From an uncultured Paraglaciecola sp. (GTDB lineage: Bacteria > Pseudomonadota > Gammaproteobacteria > Enterobacterales > Alteromonadaceae): DNA of 64,000 nucleotides. The position numbers and the translations under genes were made by a program. The notes beneath the pieces were generated by a model. The model saw only the letters and a list, made by a program, of their open reading frames with translations. It made no database searches and had not been told where the DNA came from. This document shows, piece after piece, positions 44,843 through 54,749 of this stretch (the stretch's first letter is position 1; each line of letters opens with the position of its first letter). Location: the NCBI GenBank assembly GCA_947498355.1, contig CANMKA010000012.1, positions 1-64,000 on the forward strand, given 5' to 3'.

Positions 44843-45052
44843 TCAATAAGGTCTAGGGTTTGGAGTAATGAGACCAGTCATTATGGCTAAAATAATCAAG
44901 GTAACTATGACGGCTGAAGCCAGTAGACGTTTGCCAATATATTTGCTCATGGGATGGCTATCAGGCTCATTTTTTAACATTATCATCATGGCTTTAAATA
45001 AATTAAATGCCATGAATAGGACGAGTCCAATCAGTATTAGTTTTATGATCAT
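44843..45052 (-). CDS. DUF2909-type small membrane protein of the cox cluster
   Basis: The 69-residue protein has two membrane helices (about 3-24 and 43-62) joined by a loop with DSHPMSKYIGKRL. It matches the DUF2909 type that sits in gammaproteobacterial cox clusters, always as a small gene antisense to, or between, coxC and surf1. Here it is on the minus strand and divergent from SURF1, with starts about 30 bases apart. The function is unknown, but the location suggests a role in oxidase assembly. Confidence 0.8.
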   Translation of the reverse strand: MIIKLILIGLVLFMAFNLFKAMMIMLKNEPDSHPMSKYIGKRLLASAVIVTLIILAIMTGLITPNPRPY

Positions 45053-45082
45053 GTTTTCACCTCTTAGTCGTCAATATTCGAT

Positions 45083-45796
45083 ATGAAAAATTCATATCTG
45101 ATCTTGCCTTTGGTTCCTACACTAGTCACTTTTTGCGCAATTGTCATTATGTTTGCTTTAGGTGTTTGGCAGTTACAACGAGCAGAACAAAAAACGCTTC
45201 GCTTAGAGTGGGCGAGTCAGGCCAAGGCTTCCCAATCTGTAGGCTTAGCTGAAGTAATGAGTAGCGACAAAAGTATGCTAGACATGCCTGTTAGTTTTGA
45301 AGGCGAAGCGCATAGCCAGCAATATTTTTTATTAGATAACCAGATACACCAACATCAAGTGGGTTACCACGTTTTAGTGCCAGTGCAGACCCAGCAGGGT
45401 TGGTTATTAATCAATTATGGTTGGATTAAAGGAACGGGAGATCGCGATATTTTACCTGATGTTAGTCTAGCTGCAGGTCGACAAGTATTTAATGGAATTG
45501 TCGGCTATCCTAGTCGCAATGTAATGATCAGCGAGACGGCAGTTTTAGATGGGGTATGGCCAAAGGTTATGCAACAGATTGATTTGGCGATCTTTTCTCG
45601 TCACTTTTCTAACGAATTTTTACCTTTAGTGGTGAAGTTAGACCCCACTCCTGATTCACCTTATGTCAGGCAATGGAAGCCTGTGGTAATGCCTCCAGAA
45701 AAGCACTTAGCTTACGCCGCCCAGTGGTTTCTATTAGCCATTGCTGCAGGTGTGATTTTTGTTGTTGCCCAAAAAAAACGACTCAATAGGAACTAA
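45083..45796 (+). CDS. SURF1-family oxidase assembly protein
   Basis: The 237-residue protein has an N-terminal membrane helix (FCAIVIMFALGVWQLQRA), a periplasmic domain with LLDNQIHQHQVGYHVLVPVQT and LLINYGWIKGTG, and a C-terminal membrane helix (HLAYAAQWFLLAIAAGVIFV). This is the SURF1/Shy1 layout. It assists insertion of heme A into subunit I. It overlaps no gene, but the next start lies one base after its stop codon. Confidence 0.93.
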   Translation: MKNSYLILPLVPTLVTFCAIVIMFALGVWQLQRAEQKTLRLEWASQAKASQSVGLAEVMSSDKSMLDMPVSFEGEAHSQQYFLLDNQIHQHQVGYHVLVPVQTQQGWLLINYGWIKGTGDRDILPDVSLAAGRQVFNGIVGYPSRNVMISETAVLDGVWPKVMQQIDLAIFSRHFSNEFLPLVVKLDPTPDSPYVRQWKPVVMPPEKHLAYAAQWFLLAIAAGVIFVVAQKKRLNRN

Positions 45797-45797
45797 T

Positions 45798-46364
45798 ATG
45801 ACTACTCAAACTGAGAGCCGAAGCAAGCGTACCTTTTTGATATTTTTAGCGGTCTTTATTTTGCCTGTGGTAATGGCAAAATTTGCACTAGACAATCAGT
45901 GGTTTAATCAGGCAGCAACGAATAAAGGTGATTTGTTGCAGCCTGCGCTAGATATGAGCAGTCTCGACGAGGCCGCGGCACATAAGTGGAAACTCGTTTA
46001 TGTTTTACCTGAGCAATGCCAACAAGATTGCGAAAACGCTTTATATAGCGTTGCTCAAGTGCATAGTGCATTAGGTAAGCACAGTGACAGAGCCGAGGTC
46101 GTAGTGATTAGCCATGAAGGGAGCGATCCTGCTCAGTTAAACAAGTTAAAAACTGAGCAAAAAGTACGTATATTGAGCAGCAATCAGCAGACTATTAGTC
46201 AAATCTTTAGTAGTGTAGATACGTCGGGCATTTTCATAGCGGATACATTAGACAATGTCATTTTGCGTTATCCGTTGCATCTTGATCCCCAAGTTGCAGT
46301 TTTAGATAGTCGAAATATATTAGCGGACTTACGTAAAGTACTGAAATTGTCGCGCATTGGATAA
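45798..46364 (+). CDS. Oxidase-cluster membrane protein with thioredoxin-like periplasmic domain
   Basis: From the ATG at 45798 (AGGAAC 4-10 bases upstream) the protein is 188 residues with a membrane helix (about 15-32) and a periplasmic domain that begins KWKLVYVLPEQCQQDCENAL. The two Cys have the spacing C-x3-C seen in Sco proteins. It may be a divergent Sco-like thiol protein. It is found in this place in many gammaproteobacterial cox clusters. The role is inferred from position. Confidence 0.75.
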   Translation: MTTQTESRSKRTFLIFLAVFILPVVMAKFALDNQWFNQAATNKGDLLQPALDMSSLDEAAAHKWKLVYVLPEQCQQDCENALYSVAQVHSALGKHSDRAEVVVISHEGSDPAQLNKLKTEQKVRILSSNQQTISQIFSSVDTSGIFIADTLDNVILRYPLHLDPQVAVLDSRNILADLRKVLKLSRIG

Positions 46365-46436
46365 CCTGTGTTAGCAAGTTTGTCTGTTTTGATCTTAAAC
46401 AAATATTAACCTCTTAACCTGTAAAAGGCTGTTGCG

Positions 46437-47414
46437 ATGAAGAAGTTGGTTGGACTGAGTATTTTGCTAGCCTTGGTTGTCATCGTTTTGGGTGCATATG
46501 CTCGGCTAACCGATGCAGGGTTGGGCTGTCCAGATTGGCCTGGCTGTTACGGGCATCTAAATTTTGCCGACACTACAAAAAACATCGATGTTGCCCAGCA
46601 AGCCTTCCCCGACCGTCCCTTCGAAAAACATAAAGCGTGGAACGAAATGATACACAGGTATTTCGCCAGTGCTTTAGGTTTAGTGATTCTGGTGATTTTT
46701 ATCAAAAGCCTGTTCAGCCGACGCTACAATATGCCGAAGAAGTTACCATTTTTCTTGTTAGTTATGGTGTGTTTTCAAGGCGCACTAGGCATGTGGACAG
46801 TTACTTTGAATTTATTGCCTGTCGTGGTCATGGCTCATTTGCTCGGCGGTTTTACCGTGTTGTCTGCCTTATTTTTATTGTATTTGAGGTTAACACCTTA
46901 TCGCATACCTGGCGGCGATCCTCGAATGCGGCGTTTGGGTAAGTACTCATTGCTAGCCATTGTTATCGTCACGGGGCAAATAGCTTTGGGTGGATGGACG
47001 TCGGCTAATTATGCCGCGTTAGCCTGTACAGAGTTCCCAGTATGTGAAGGTGATTGGTTACAAAACCTTAACTTCTCTGGAGCATTTAGCGTGCCTTACG
47101 CCGAAAATTACGAGTTTGGTGCGCACCCATACGAAGACAGAATGACCATGCACATTACCCACAGATTTGGCGCAGTACTGACCTTTTGCTACTTATCTTG
47201 GTTGGCTATTCGCTTGTATGCCTCGGCAGTTTCAAGATTGATCAAGAACCTCTCTGTGCTTATGGTCAGCGTGCTTGGGGTACAAATTATTCTAGGCGTT
47301 AGCAATGTCGTTTTTAGTTTACCGATTGCGGTTGCGGTTATGCACAATGCTGTGGCTGCCCTATTGTTGTTAGTGCTCATCTCATTGAGCTATACCCTCT
47401 ACCGGAAGACATGA
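46437..47414 (+). CDS. ctaA: Heme A synthase (COX15/CtaA)
   Basis: The 325-residue protein has eight predicted membrane helices, and a first helix followed by the motif [21 protein letters not shown]. Histidines lie at [13 protein letters not shown] and [10 protein letters not shown], the heme-binding positions. It oxidises heme O to heme A, which subunit I needs. The stop codon overlaps the cyoE start (ACATGATG), so the two enzymes of heme A synthesis are co-translated. Confidence 0.95.
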   Translation: MKKLVGLSILLALVVIVLGAYARLTDAGLGCPDWPGCYGHLNFADTTKNIDVAQQAFPDRPFEKHKAWNEMIHRYFASALGLVILVIFIKSLFSRRYNMPKKLPFFLLVMVCFQGALGMWTVTLNLLPVVVMAHLLGGFTVLSALFLLYLRLTPYRIPGGDPRMRRLGKYSLLAIVIVTGQIALGGWTSANYAALACTEFPVCEGDWLQNLNFSGAFSVPYAENYEFGAHPYEDRMTMHITHRFGAVLTFCYLSWLAIRLYASAVSRLIKNLSVLMVSVLGVQIILGVSNVVFSLPIAVAVMHNAVAALLLLVLISLSYTLYRKT

Positions 47415-48334
47415 TGAAAAGTACAATATTAAGGGAGGCTCCTGAGGCAACCCATACTCGGTCAAATTGGTTAGTGCGGTGCCATGATTACTATGAATTG
47501 ACTAAACCTAAAGTGGTATGGCTGCTGTTATTAACTGCCCTTGTGGGTATGTGTTTGGCCTCTAAAACTTGGATAGGTTGGCAAGTGCTAATTGCGGGCT
47601 TGCTGGGTATTGGTTTGTTGTCGTCTGCGGCAGCCGTTGTCAATCATGTCGTCGACAGAAACATAGACTGCAAGATGGCGCGTACCTTTAACCGGCCTTT
47701 ACCTAAAGGCAAAGTTGGTCCAAAACAGGCGCTGATATTCGCTGCATGCATGACCTTAATTGGCTATGTGATTTTAGAAGTATGGGTAAACCGCCTAACG
47801 GCCTTACTTACTCTCGCAGGTTTGTTGGGCTATGCCGTGGTGTACACTATGTATTTGAAACGGGCGACCCCACAAAATATTGTGATAGGAGGTTTAGCGG
47901 GAGCTATCCCTCCTCTCCTTGGATGGACGGCTGTAACAGGACAAATCCACCCTCATGCTTTGCTACTGGTATTAATTGTCTTTGTGTGGACGCCACCACA
48001 CTTTTGGGCGTTGGCTATTCATCGTGAAAAAGACTACGCCCGAGCCAAAGTCCCTATGTTGCCCGTTACCCATGGAATAGAGTTTACTAAAACGTCTATA
48101 CTGCTCTACACAGTATTGCTATGCGTGGTATGCCTGTTACCTTATTTAATTGCTATGACTGGTCTGGTGTATCTGGTGGGTTCAACCCTACTCAATTTAG
48201 GGTTTTTACTGTACGCTTGGAAACTTAAATTTGGCGCGACGGATAAAACCGCCATGCAAACCTTTAATTATTCGATTATTCATCTGATGTTATTATTCAT
48301 TGTTTTGTTAACCGATCACTATTTAGGATTTTAA
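47411..48334 (+). CDS. cyoE: Protoheme IX farnesyltransferase
   Basis: The 307-residue protein has about nine membrane helices and the UbiA-type Asp-rich motif [21 protein letters not shown] second conserved loop reads [20 protein letters not shown]. It attaches farnesyl to heme B to give heme O, the substrate of CtaA. It overlaps ctaA by 4 bases. In the cox setting the gene is also called ctaB. Confidence 0.95.
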   Translation: MMKSTILREAPEATHTRSNWLVRCHDYYELTKPKVVWLLLLTALVGMCLASKTWIGWQVLIAGLLGIGLLSSAAAVVNHVVDRNIDCKMARTFNRPLPKGKVGPKQALIFAACMTLIGYVILEVWVNRLTALLTLAGLLGYAVVYTMYLKRATPQNIVIGGLAGAIPPLLGWTAVTGQIHPHALLLVLIVFVWTPPHFWALAIHREKDYARAKVPMLPVTHGIEFTKTSILLYTVLLCVVCLLPYLIAMTGLVYLVGSTLLNLGFLLYAWKLKFGATDKTAMQTFNYSIIHLMLLFIVLLTDHYLGF

Positions 48335-48346
48335 CCCCACATTAAT

Positions 48347-48979
48347 ATGAGTCGATTTCAAGCCGGAACCTTAGCCTTATTTGCCTTGCTGGTGGGTATA
48401 GTCGCAGCAATGTATTTGCCGTCACCTAAAGGGCAAGAGCCCGAGTATTTGCGTTTATATCCGCAGCCTAGAGCGCTGCCAGATTTTACCTTGGTTGATC
48501 ATGATAACCAGCCATACGTAAAAGCGGATTTAGAGGGAAAATGGACCTTAATGTTTGTGGGTTACACCCATTGTCCTGATATCTGTCCAACCACTTTGTC
48601 GGAATTAGCTCAAGTTTACCCTGAGTTGCAACAGATCCCTGGGACCCATCCACTACAAATCGTGTTGATGTCGGTTGACCCCAAAAGAGATACGCCTGAG
48701 CGCTTAAACGAATATATTAACTTTTTCCATCCCGACTTTGTGGCTGTAAGTGGTGAGCATACTCAGTTATTTCCTACGGTCAGAGCCATGGGCATGATGT
48801 ACTCAATGTCTGAAAGCACAGACAATCCTGACTACTTGGTTGACCATAGTTCTTCTGTCGTAGTGATTAACCCTAAGGCTCAGGTTATTGGCCGTTTTAA
48901 GCCTGATTTTGCCCCAGGTAAATTACCCGTGAGTGACGGTGCAAAAATATTGGCGGACCTTCCTTTCGTAATCCAATAG
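48347..48979 (+). CDS. SCO1/SenC copper-transfer protein
   Basis: The 210-residue protein has an N-terminal membrane anchor (about 5-22) and a thioredoxin-like domain with the copper ligands CPDICPTTLSE and a distal His in LVDHSSSVVVI. It delivers copper to the CuA site of subunit II or keeps its thiols reduced. It ends the cox-linked gene series. A GNAT gene follows 18 bases later and may be co-transcribed. Confidence 0.94.
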   Translation: MSRFQAGTLALFALLVGIVAAMYLPSPKGQEPEYLRLYPQPRALPDFTLVDHDNQPYVKADLEGKWTLMFVGYTHCPDICPTTLSELAQVYPELQQIPGTHPLQIVLMSVDPKRDTPERLNEYINFFHPDFVAVSGEHTQLFPTVRAMGMMYSMSESTDNPDYLVDHSSSVVVINPKAQVIGRFKPDFAPGKLPVSDGAKILADLPFVIQ

Positions 48980-48997
48980 CGGCGAGATAAAGTCAGA

Positions 48998-49636
48998 ATG
49001 CAGATCCGGCAAGGAAACGCCCGCGACGCCAATGAGTTATCGCGTTTAGTTTTGGCTTCGGCTACTGAATTGTTACCCTTATTGTTTCCTCCAGTAAACG
49101 GTTTGATGGTCGAAGACTATTTGACTTTTAGCTTGGCAAAAGCAGATGGGCAATATGGATATCAAAATCACTGGGTAGTAGAAGACAAAGGTGAGTTAAT
49201 TGCTTGCGTCAGTGCTTGGCATACAGATTTACCTCGCACATTTCATCAAGCCAGTTTATCTAGCCTTGTTGATTTTTATGGTCCAGAGCAGGCAGCCTCG
49301 ATTTTAGTCCGTAACCAAAGGTTGCAATCATGCATTTTACCCTTGCAACCTGAACAATGGTGTGTGGGTCACTTGGCTGTAACCCCAAGCCATCAATGCC
49401 GAGGAATTGCGACGCGATTACTCGAGTTTATGCAGCAACAGGGTTTACAGCATAACAAAACTCATATGTGTTTAGATGTCGTAGCAAGTAATTACAGAGC
49501 AATTAACCTGTATGCGCGCCTTGGCTACACACCTGTAGAGTTGTCTACTCAAAGTAACGATAACGCTGGGCAGTCTTTGCCGAGCTTAATTAAGTTCATT
49601 CGATTTGAGCGTTGCCTACTGGAAGAGTTAGCCTGA
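48998..49636 (+). CDS. GNAT-family N-acetyltransferase
   Basis: The 212-residue protein has an N-terminal region specific to its own group and a C-terminal GNAT core: HLAVTPSHQCRGIATRLLEF binds acetyl-CoA (Q-x-x-G-x-A), and NYRAINLYARLGYTPVEL is the last motif. The substrate is unknown. It lies close behind the sco gene on the same strand. The convergent deacetylase gene begins 38 bases after its stop. Confidence 0.88.
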   Translation: MQIRQGNARDANELSRLVLASATELLPLLFPPVNGLMVEDYLTFSLAKADGQYGYQNHWVVEDKGELIACVSAWHTDLPRTFHQASLSSLVDFYGPEQAASILVRNQRLQSCILPLQPEQWCVGHLAVTPSHQCRGIATRLLEFMQQQGLQHNKTHMCLDVVASNYRAINLYARLGYTPVELSTQSNDNAGQSLPSLIKFIRFERCLLEELA

Positions 49637-49674
49637 GCTCTGTTAAGTTTTATTAAGCCCTATTCTCGCAAAAT

Positions 49675-50739
49675 TTAATCTAGCCATTTCCCGTTTTCTG
49701 TGGCGACAAAGAAAGGTTGTGAAAACCAGTAATAGCGTTGACCATATTTTTTACTCGGTGCTGTGCAGTTTATTCGGTGGCGACCGGGGCGATCTAAGCC
49801 TTGAACCAAGGTCGAAAGGGTATTTTGATTGATCTTGTGTTCAATAATACTACCTCCCCTAAAACAATTAATTTGGGCCATGCGCAAATCATGATTGTCG
49901 ATTGTAAGCGAAAAGTTTTCGGCTCGCATTAATGGGTCCACTTCGGGATCTTTAGGTGAAACCTCCAGAATAGGCATGGCCAAGCTATTCAGCTTGACTT
50001 TTAATGAAGAGAGCTTGCTATAAATACCCGCTGAAGGGAACCTAGGTAATGCACCAAAATCACTGTGAGATGCAATGGCGCCACTATGCTGAGCAAACCC
50101 GACATAACCCAAATTCATTAAGTGCTGCTTGTACTCTAGATTGTATTCACCGTAGGGATAAGCAAAATATTTGAGGCTATAACCCACTTTTTCTGTCAGT
50201 AGAGTTTCGGCATCAGTTACGTTTTTTGTCACTCGCTCAAGCCAATCTTTTGTTGATTCGCCGTCCAGTCTTTCTAAAGAATGGATATGGGCGTTGCCGT
50301 GATTGGCAAAGGTGACGTTTTCTTGAGCCATGGTTTTAACTTGCTGCCAATTCAGCTGGTAACTGGCTTTACCGATAAGGGCTGGATTAACAAAAATCGT
50401 GTAGGGGAAGGCATATTTTTTCAATATGGGGTGGGCGTTTTGGTAAATATTGGTGTAGCCATCGTCAAATGTAATGGCAATAGCTTTGTTGGGCAAAGGT
50501 TGTTTAGCTTGCAGTGTTTCGACAATGGTTTTTAACGGCAGCACGGTATGATGTTTTGCCAAGTAAGCCATATGTTGCTCGAAAACTTCGGCGCTTACAG
50601 ATGTTGATTTAGGCGTATCGTCGCTCACATGATGGTAAACTAACACGACAGCATTGTCTGTGGCGTCTTCTGCCCACGTTAGCCAAGAGCAGGTTAGGCA
50701 CGACAGTAGTACCGCTGCCCAGTTGCATATATTTTTCAT
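49675..50739 (-). CDS. Secreted polysaccharide deacetylase
   Basis: The 354-residue protein has a signal peptide (about 1-23) and a NodB-type domain: VVLVYHHVSDDTPKSTSVSA, the metal-binding ITFDDGYTNIYQNAHPIL with the catalytic Asp, and the metal His pair in FANHGNAHIHSLERLDG. It would remove acetyl groups from a cell-surface or matrix polysaccharide in the periplasm. The C-terminal 100 residues are unlike the core and contain two Cys. It is divergent from the MATE gene. Confidence 0.9.
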   Translation of the reverse strand: MKNICNWAAVLLSCLTCSWLTWAEDATDNAVVLVYHHVSDDTPKSTSVSAEVFEQHMAYLAKHHTVLPLKTIVETLQAKQPLPNKAIAITFDDGYTNIYQNAHPILKKYAFPYTIFVNPALIGKASYQLNWQQVKTMAQENVTFANHGNAHIHSLERLDGESTKDWLERVTKNVTDAETLLTEKVGYSLKYFAYPYGEYNLEYKQHLMNLGYVGFAQHSGAIASHSDFGALPRFPSAGIYSKLSSLKVKLNSLAMPILEVSPKDPEVDPLMRAENFSLTIDNHDLRMAQINCFRGGSIIEHKINQNTLSTLVQGLDRPGRHRINCTAPSKKYGQRYYWFSQPFFVATENGKWLD

Positions 50740-50773
50740 TGATTGACATTACCTGTTGTCTAAGAACACGAAT

Positions 50774-52096
50774 ATGGTATCAAAGTTTTTTTCTTCTAGC
50801 CTGCATCAAAAAATCTTATTGATTGCTGCACCTATGATTTTAAGCAATATCACCACGCCATTAATGGGTATGGTAGACACGGCGATTTTAGGCCATATGG
50901 ATGGCGCATATTTTTTGGCGGGTGCCTCTGTAGCCACGCTAATTATTACCCAAATTTATTGGCTATGTGGGTTTTTACGCATGACTAGCACAGGATTGAG
51001 CGGTCAAGCTAAAGGAGCAAAGGATTCGATACAATTGAGCCGCTGTCTATTTCAAGGATGGTTTACAGGTTTGGTTTTGGCCCTACTTTTATTAGGGTTC
51101 AGCCAACCTATCTTGAATGTAGGTATAGACCTGGCTAATGCTAACCCTGCTACCCAGCAGGTAATAGTCGAATATTTTAATGTGCGTATTTGGGGCGCGC
51201 CAGCAGCCTTGTCAAACTTAGCGCTAATTGGATGGTTAATTGGCCAACAACGCGCTAAGCAAGTTCTGTGGATCCAAGTCTGTGCAAATATGGTGAATGT
51301 TGGTCTTAGCCTATGGCTTGCTCTCGTGTTGGAGTGGGGAGTATTTGGCGTCGCCTTGGCTACTGTACTGGCTGAGTATGTCATCTTGGTGCTCAGTGTT
51401 TACTTGGCTATGAAGAATCTAGTTAAACCAAGTTGGCAATTAGAGTGGTTTTCACTTGCCCAGTTGACTCCGTTATTTTCCCTGAACTTAGACACTTTCT
51501 TCAGAAACCTTATTTTACAACTGTGTATCGCCTTTTTGTTATTTACTGGAATAGGCTTTGGTACTCAAGCTGCAGCAATTAACGCCATTATTTTGCAGTT
51601 TTTTACGTTAATAGCTCTTGGTTTAGATGGCGTGGCTTATGCTGCTGAAGCACTGGCTGCGGAGAAAGCCGGAGAAAAAGATGATGCAGGTGTGATTCAT
51701 GTGACGTTACATGGATTAATTTGGTCGAGTGTTTTGGCCTTTTTGTATGCGCTTATATTTGGTTTGTTCGATGAGCAGATTGTAGGGGTTATAACCGACC
51801 AGTTAGACTTACAAATAGCGATGCAAAACTACGTTATTATTTTGATTTTATTACCCTTATTAGGTCATTGGTGTTTCTTTTTTGACGGTATTTTTGTTGG
51901 TTTAACTCGGGCTAAAGCCATGCGAAATAGCATGTTGCTGAGTGGTCTATGTGTATTTTTCCCTGGATATTGGTTGTTTAGTGAATGGCAAAATTTGGGG
52001 CTGTGGCTAGCTATGTTAGGTTTTTTATTAGCTAGGGGAATAACCTTGGGGGGATACTTTATTTATCTTTACCGAAAGAGCTGGGTGGAGGCTTAA
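50774..52096 (+). CDS. MATE-family efflux pump (DinF-like)
   Basis: The protein (440 residues from the ATG at 50774) has about 12 membrane helices and the MATE signature ILSNITTPLMGMVDTAILGHM in the first helices. The second half repeats the fold. DinF-like members export organic cations or protect against oxidative stress by cation antiport. The frame is also open from a TTG at 50756, and neither start has a strong ribosome binding site. The 3' end overlaps the convergent gene at 52059 by 38 bases. Confidence 0.92.
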   Translation: MVSKFFSSSLHQKILLIAAPMILSNITTPLMGMVDTAILGHMDGAYFLAGASVATLIITQIYWLCGFLRMTSTGLSGQAKGAKDSIQLSRCLFQGWFTGLVLALLLLGFSQPILNVGIDLANANPATQQVIVEYFNVRIWGAPAALSNLALIGWLIGQQRAKQVLWIQVCANMVNVGLSLWLALVLEWGVFGVALATVLAEYVILVLSVYLAMKNLVKPSWQLEWFSLAQLTPLFSLNLDTFFRNLILQLCIAFLLFTGIGFGTQAAAINAIILQFFTLIALGLDGVAYAAEALAAEKAGEKDDAGVIHVTLHGLIWSSVLAFLYALIFGLFDEQIVGVITDQLDLQIAMQNYVIILILLPLLGHWCFFFDGIFVGLTRAKAMRNSMLLSGLCVFFPGYWLFSEWQNLGLWLAMLGFLLARGITLGGYFIYLYRKSWVEA

Positions 52097-52328
52097 AGCC
52101 CGACAAAAGTCGATGGGCTAACATCCCTGCGTAACCCCAAGCCGCTGGCACTATTCCTATGGCGAGTAGGATTAACCCCACCACTTGCAACCATACCCAA
52201 AATCGAGCGCCAAGCAAAATCAGTGCAGCACCTACACAAAACACTATTAACCCAAGCTTGAATCGTTGCCAGCTTTTGATGGGATCATTGGCTAGACGCG
52301 CTAGCCAAGATTGGTTTTTGGGTGCCAT
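52059..52328 (-). CDS. Small hypothetical inner-membrane protein
   Basis: The 89-residue protein has two membrane helices (about 25-45 and 48-68), a charged N-terminus (SWLARLANDPIKSWQRFKLG) and a basic C-terminus. The family is one of short, functionally unknown envelope proteins. It is upstream-linked to nfuA (36 bases) and might belong to its operon. It overlaps the 3' end of the convergent MATE gene. Confidence 0.55.
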   Translation of the reverse strand: MAPKNQSWLARLANDPIKSWQRFKLGLIVFCVGAALILLGARFWVWLQVVGLILLAIGIVPAAWGYAGMLAHRLLSGFKPPPSSFGKDK

Positions 52329-52364
52329 GGTAAAAGCCGAGTTTATGCTTGGCAGAGTTCAGTA

Positions 52365-52943
52365 TTAGTAATACGAATGTTCACCAGCTTGGTGTTCTGT
52401 TTCGTCTTTAACCGCTACAATTTCACCGGCAAACTTCTCTAGCATTTGTTTCTCTATGCCTTCTTTCAAGGTTACGTCAACCATAGAGCAACCATTACAG
52501 CCTCCGCCAAATTGCAGTATGGCTTCTTTTTCTTCAGTGATACCCATTAACGTAACCGTGCCACCGTGGCTGGCGAGTTGAGGATTAATTTCTGACTCGA
52601 TCATGTAGGCGATACGCTCGTTTAACGGGGCATCGTCTTCTACTTTTCGAGCTTTGGCATTCGGCGCTTTAAGGGTTAATTGAGAGCCCATTTGGTCGGT
52701 GACGAAGTCAATTTCAGCTTCTTCTAAAAATGGTGCACTTTCAAGGTCGACCACCGCATCAAACTTGCTGAACTTTAAAATAGTGTCACTGTCTTCTACT
52801 GCGTCTTTTGGGCAATAAGACACGCCGCACTCAGCGCTAGGGGTGCCAGGGTTGACCACGAACACTCTGATGTTGGTACCAGGATCTTGATTTTCAAGAA
52901 GTTTAGCGAAATGCGCTTCTGCGCTTTCTGATATTGAGATCAT
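52365..52943 (-). CDS. nfuA: Fe-S cluster carrier NfuA
   Basis: The 192-residue protein has an N-terminal degenerate A-type domain ([18 protein letters not shown], lacking cluster cysteines) and a C-terminal Nfu domain with the cluster-binding CxxC in [20 protein letters not shown]. It receives [4Fe-4S] clusters and transfers them to target enzymes under iron starvation and oxidative stress. The bioH-comF(gntX)-nfuA neighbourhood is conserved with enterics. Confidence 0.95.
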   Translation of the reverse strand: MISISESAEAHFAKLLENQDPGTNIRVFVVNPGTPSAECGVSYCPKDAVEDSDTILKFSKFDAVVDLESAPFLEEAEIDFVTDQMGSQLTLKAPNAKARKVEDDAPLNERIAYMIESEINPQLASHGGTVTLMGITEEKEAILQFGGGCNGCSMVDVTLKEGIEKQMLEKFAGEIVAVKDETEHQAGEHSYY

Positions 52944-53038
52944 CGTTTTTACCTTCGTTCTATTACTGCTGGTAGCATACCAAAATTACTTGACTAAAAC
53001 ACTCAAGTAATTAGATGCAGGTGATATTTTCTGTCGTT

Positions 53039-53713
53039 TTAGTGCTTTAGGGTGATACATATACTCCAGATATCAATACGCAGGTTTGGATTGGCTTGTT
53101 TTAATAGCTGATAAATAGCATCGACTGTGGCGCCAGTTGTGACTACATCATCAAAAATAGCGATATGTTTTGTCGCTTGAATAGACGAGTTTGCGGTATT
53201 TGTTAAAGAAAATGCGCGGCGCATATTATGCTTACGTTTGGCTGCTGAAAGTAGACTTTGTTGCGCCGTTGACTGTGTGCGGGTTATCCAATTGGTGACA
53301 ATAGGGATGCTCGATAATTTCCCTATATGCTTGGCTAACTCGATACTTTGATTGAATTTTCTCACTAGGTATCGATTGCTATGTAAAGGTACTGGAATGA
53401 TAAGCTCAGGTATTGGGTTTAAGTGAATGAGTCTATTTTGGTAAAACAGTTTACTTAGGGCGTGTGCGTGATGAGTTTTACGCGAAAACTTTAGGCCTGT
53501 GAGCAATCGAGATATGGGCCATTGATAGTCGCTAAAGGCGAGTAGATGCTTAAAGTGAACGTCTGCTAAACCATTGGCTACTGGCGGCCAGTCAATTAAA
53601 TTGTCGATTTTGTTATCGAATGGCGTTAAGTCATCGATACAAAACTGACAAATGGTCTGTAAGCTAGATTGCTTACATATTAGGCAATTTTGCCTAACTA
53701 GAACCTTCTTCAT
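53039..53713 (-). CDS. comF: ComF-family phosphoribosyltransferase-like protein
   Basis: The 224-residue protein has an N-terminal zinc-type cysteine set (CLICKQSSLQTICQFC) and a C-terminal PRPP-binding loop (IAIFDDVVTTGATVDAIYQLL) typical of ComF/GntX. ComF takes part in DNA uptake in naturally competent bacteria. GntX of enterics is linked to nfuA. The pairing with comM earlier in the window is compatible with competence, but no pilus genes are seen. It is divergent from bioH. Confidence 0.93.
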   Translation of the reverse strand: MKKVLVRQNCLICKQSSLQTICQFCIDDLTPFDNKIDNLIDWPPVANGLADVHFKHLLAFSDYQWPISRLLTGLKFSRKTHHAHALSKLFYQNRLIHLNPIPELIIPVPLHSNRYLVRKFNQSIELAKHIGKLSSIPIVTNWITRTQSTAQQSLLSAAKRKHNMRRAFSLTNTANSSIQATKHIAIFDDVVTTGATVDAIYQLLKQANPNLRIDIWSICITLKH

Positions 53714-53784
53714 CCCTCGTCCTTGTACTAAGCCATTATGACTTTACAATAGCGCGATTTTTAGATGTGTAAGTGTAGGGTGAA

Positions 53785-54576
53785 ATGTCGCAAAAATTAA
53801 AAATTTCTTCATATGGCCAAGGTAGGGCGCTAGTATTTTTGCATGGATGGGGCGTTAACAGTGGAGTTTGGCAGCCAATTATTCCATTACTTGAAACACA
53901 ATACAGGGTGACTTGTATTGACTTGCCCGGTTTTGGTTTAAATCGGGACGTTGAGGTTGAGCCATACAGTATGGATGGCATTGCTGATGTAATCGCTGAA
54001 GCCCTGCCCGACAATTGCACATTAATCGGTTGGTCTTTGGGTGGCTTGATTGCGCAAAATATCGCATTACGTTGGCCCAACAAGCTGTTACAACTCGTGA
54101 CGATTTGCTCAACACCTAAATTTGCAAAAAGCAATGATTGGCCGGGTATCGATCCTAAAATTTTAGGCCAGTTCTCTCAGCAACTGGGTTCAGACTTTTC
54201 CAAAACTCTAGATAGATTTTTGGCAATCCAAGCTATGGGTAGTCCATCGGCAAGACAAGATGTGAAGGCGCTAAAACAGGCTATCGAGGCATATCCTCAA
54301 CCCTCTTCTCAAGCATTAATGGGAGGCTTATCGCTCCTAGAGGAAACGGATTTAAGGACAGCACTTAAAGATTTAAGTGTACCTTTTCATGCATTTTTAG
54401 GCAGATTAGATAGTTTGGTCCCAGTCAAAATTGCAGAGTCTGTAAATGGGTTATCGTCGTATATAACGACAGAAGTGATAACGAACTGTGCCCATGCGCC
54501 TTTTATGTCTGATCCTGAAGATTTTATTAGTAAGTTGACCCATTGCCTTCAGCCTTTTCCCACAAATAGTCAATGA
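53785..54576 (+). CDS. bioH: Pimeloyl-[ACP] methyl ester esterase
   Basis: The 263-residue alpha/beta-hydrolase has the nucleophile in LIGWSLGGLIAQN, an Asp in FLGRLDSLVPV and the His in TNCAHAPFMSDPEDF. N-terminal FLHGWGVNSGVWQPI is the oxyanion region. In biotin synthesis it removes the methyl group from pimeloyl-ACP methyl ester, ending the modified fatty acid cycle. It is divergent from comF, as in enterics. No other biotin gene is in the window. Confidence 0.94.
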   Translation: MSQKLKISSYGQGRALVFLHGWGVNSGVWQPIIPLLETQYRVTCIDLPGFGLNRDVEVEPYSMDGIADVIAEALPDNCTLIGWSLGGLIAQNIALRWPNKLLQLVTICSTPKFAKSNDWPGIDPKILGQFSQQLGSDFSKTLDRFLAIQAMGSPSARQDVKALKQAIEAYPQPSSQALMGGLSLLEETDLRTALKDLSVPFHAFLGRLDSLVPVKIAESVNGLSSYITTEVITNCAHAPFMSDPEDFISKLTHCLQPFPTNSQ

Positions 54577-54674
54577 GATAAGCTTGCGGGTAACGTGAGT
54601 ATCAGGCAGGTGGGATGCTTGCGGCAAAGCCTTGTTAGTTTGCTCAGCCGAAAAAGAAACCTAGTTATACCCGG

Positions 54675-54713
54675 GTCTAATTAATTAGACTTTAAAAAAA
54701 AACCAATTTGGTT
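54675..54713. promoter_or_regulatory. Two adjacent palindromes upstream of the 107-residue gene
   Basis: GTCTAATTAATTAGAC (54675-54690) is a perfect 16-base palindrome. AACCAA-T-TTGGTT (54701-54713) follows after a run of A. They lie 37-75 bases upstream of the next start and could be a terminator for bioH or an operator. Confidence 0.45.
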
Positions 54714-54749
54714 AATAATTAAGCATTAGACAACATTAGGGGTAGTGTA

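Noticed and set aside
53736..54134. 132-residue minus-strand ORF over bioH
   Set aside because: It is a shadow of bioH, which has the complete esterase motifs in the other direction.
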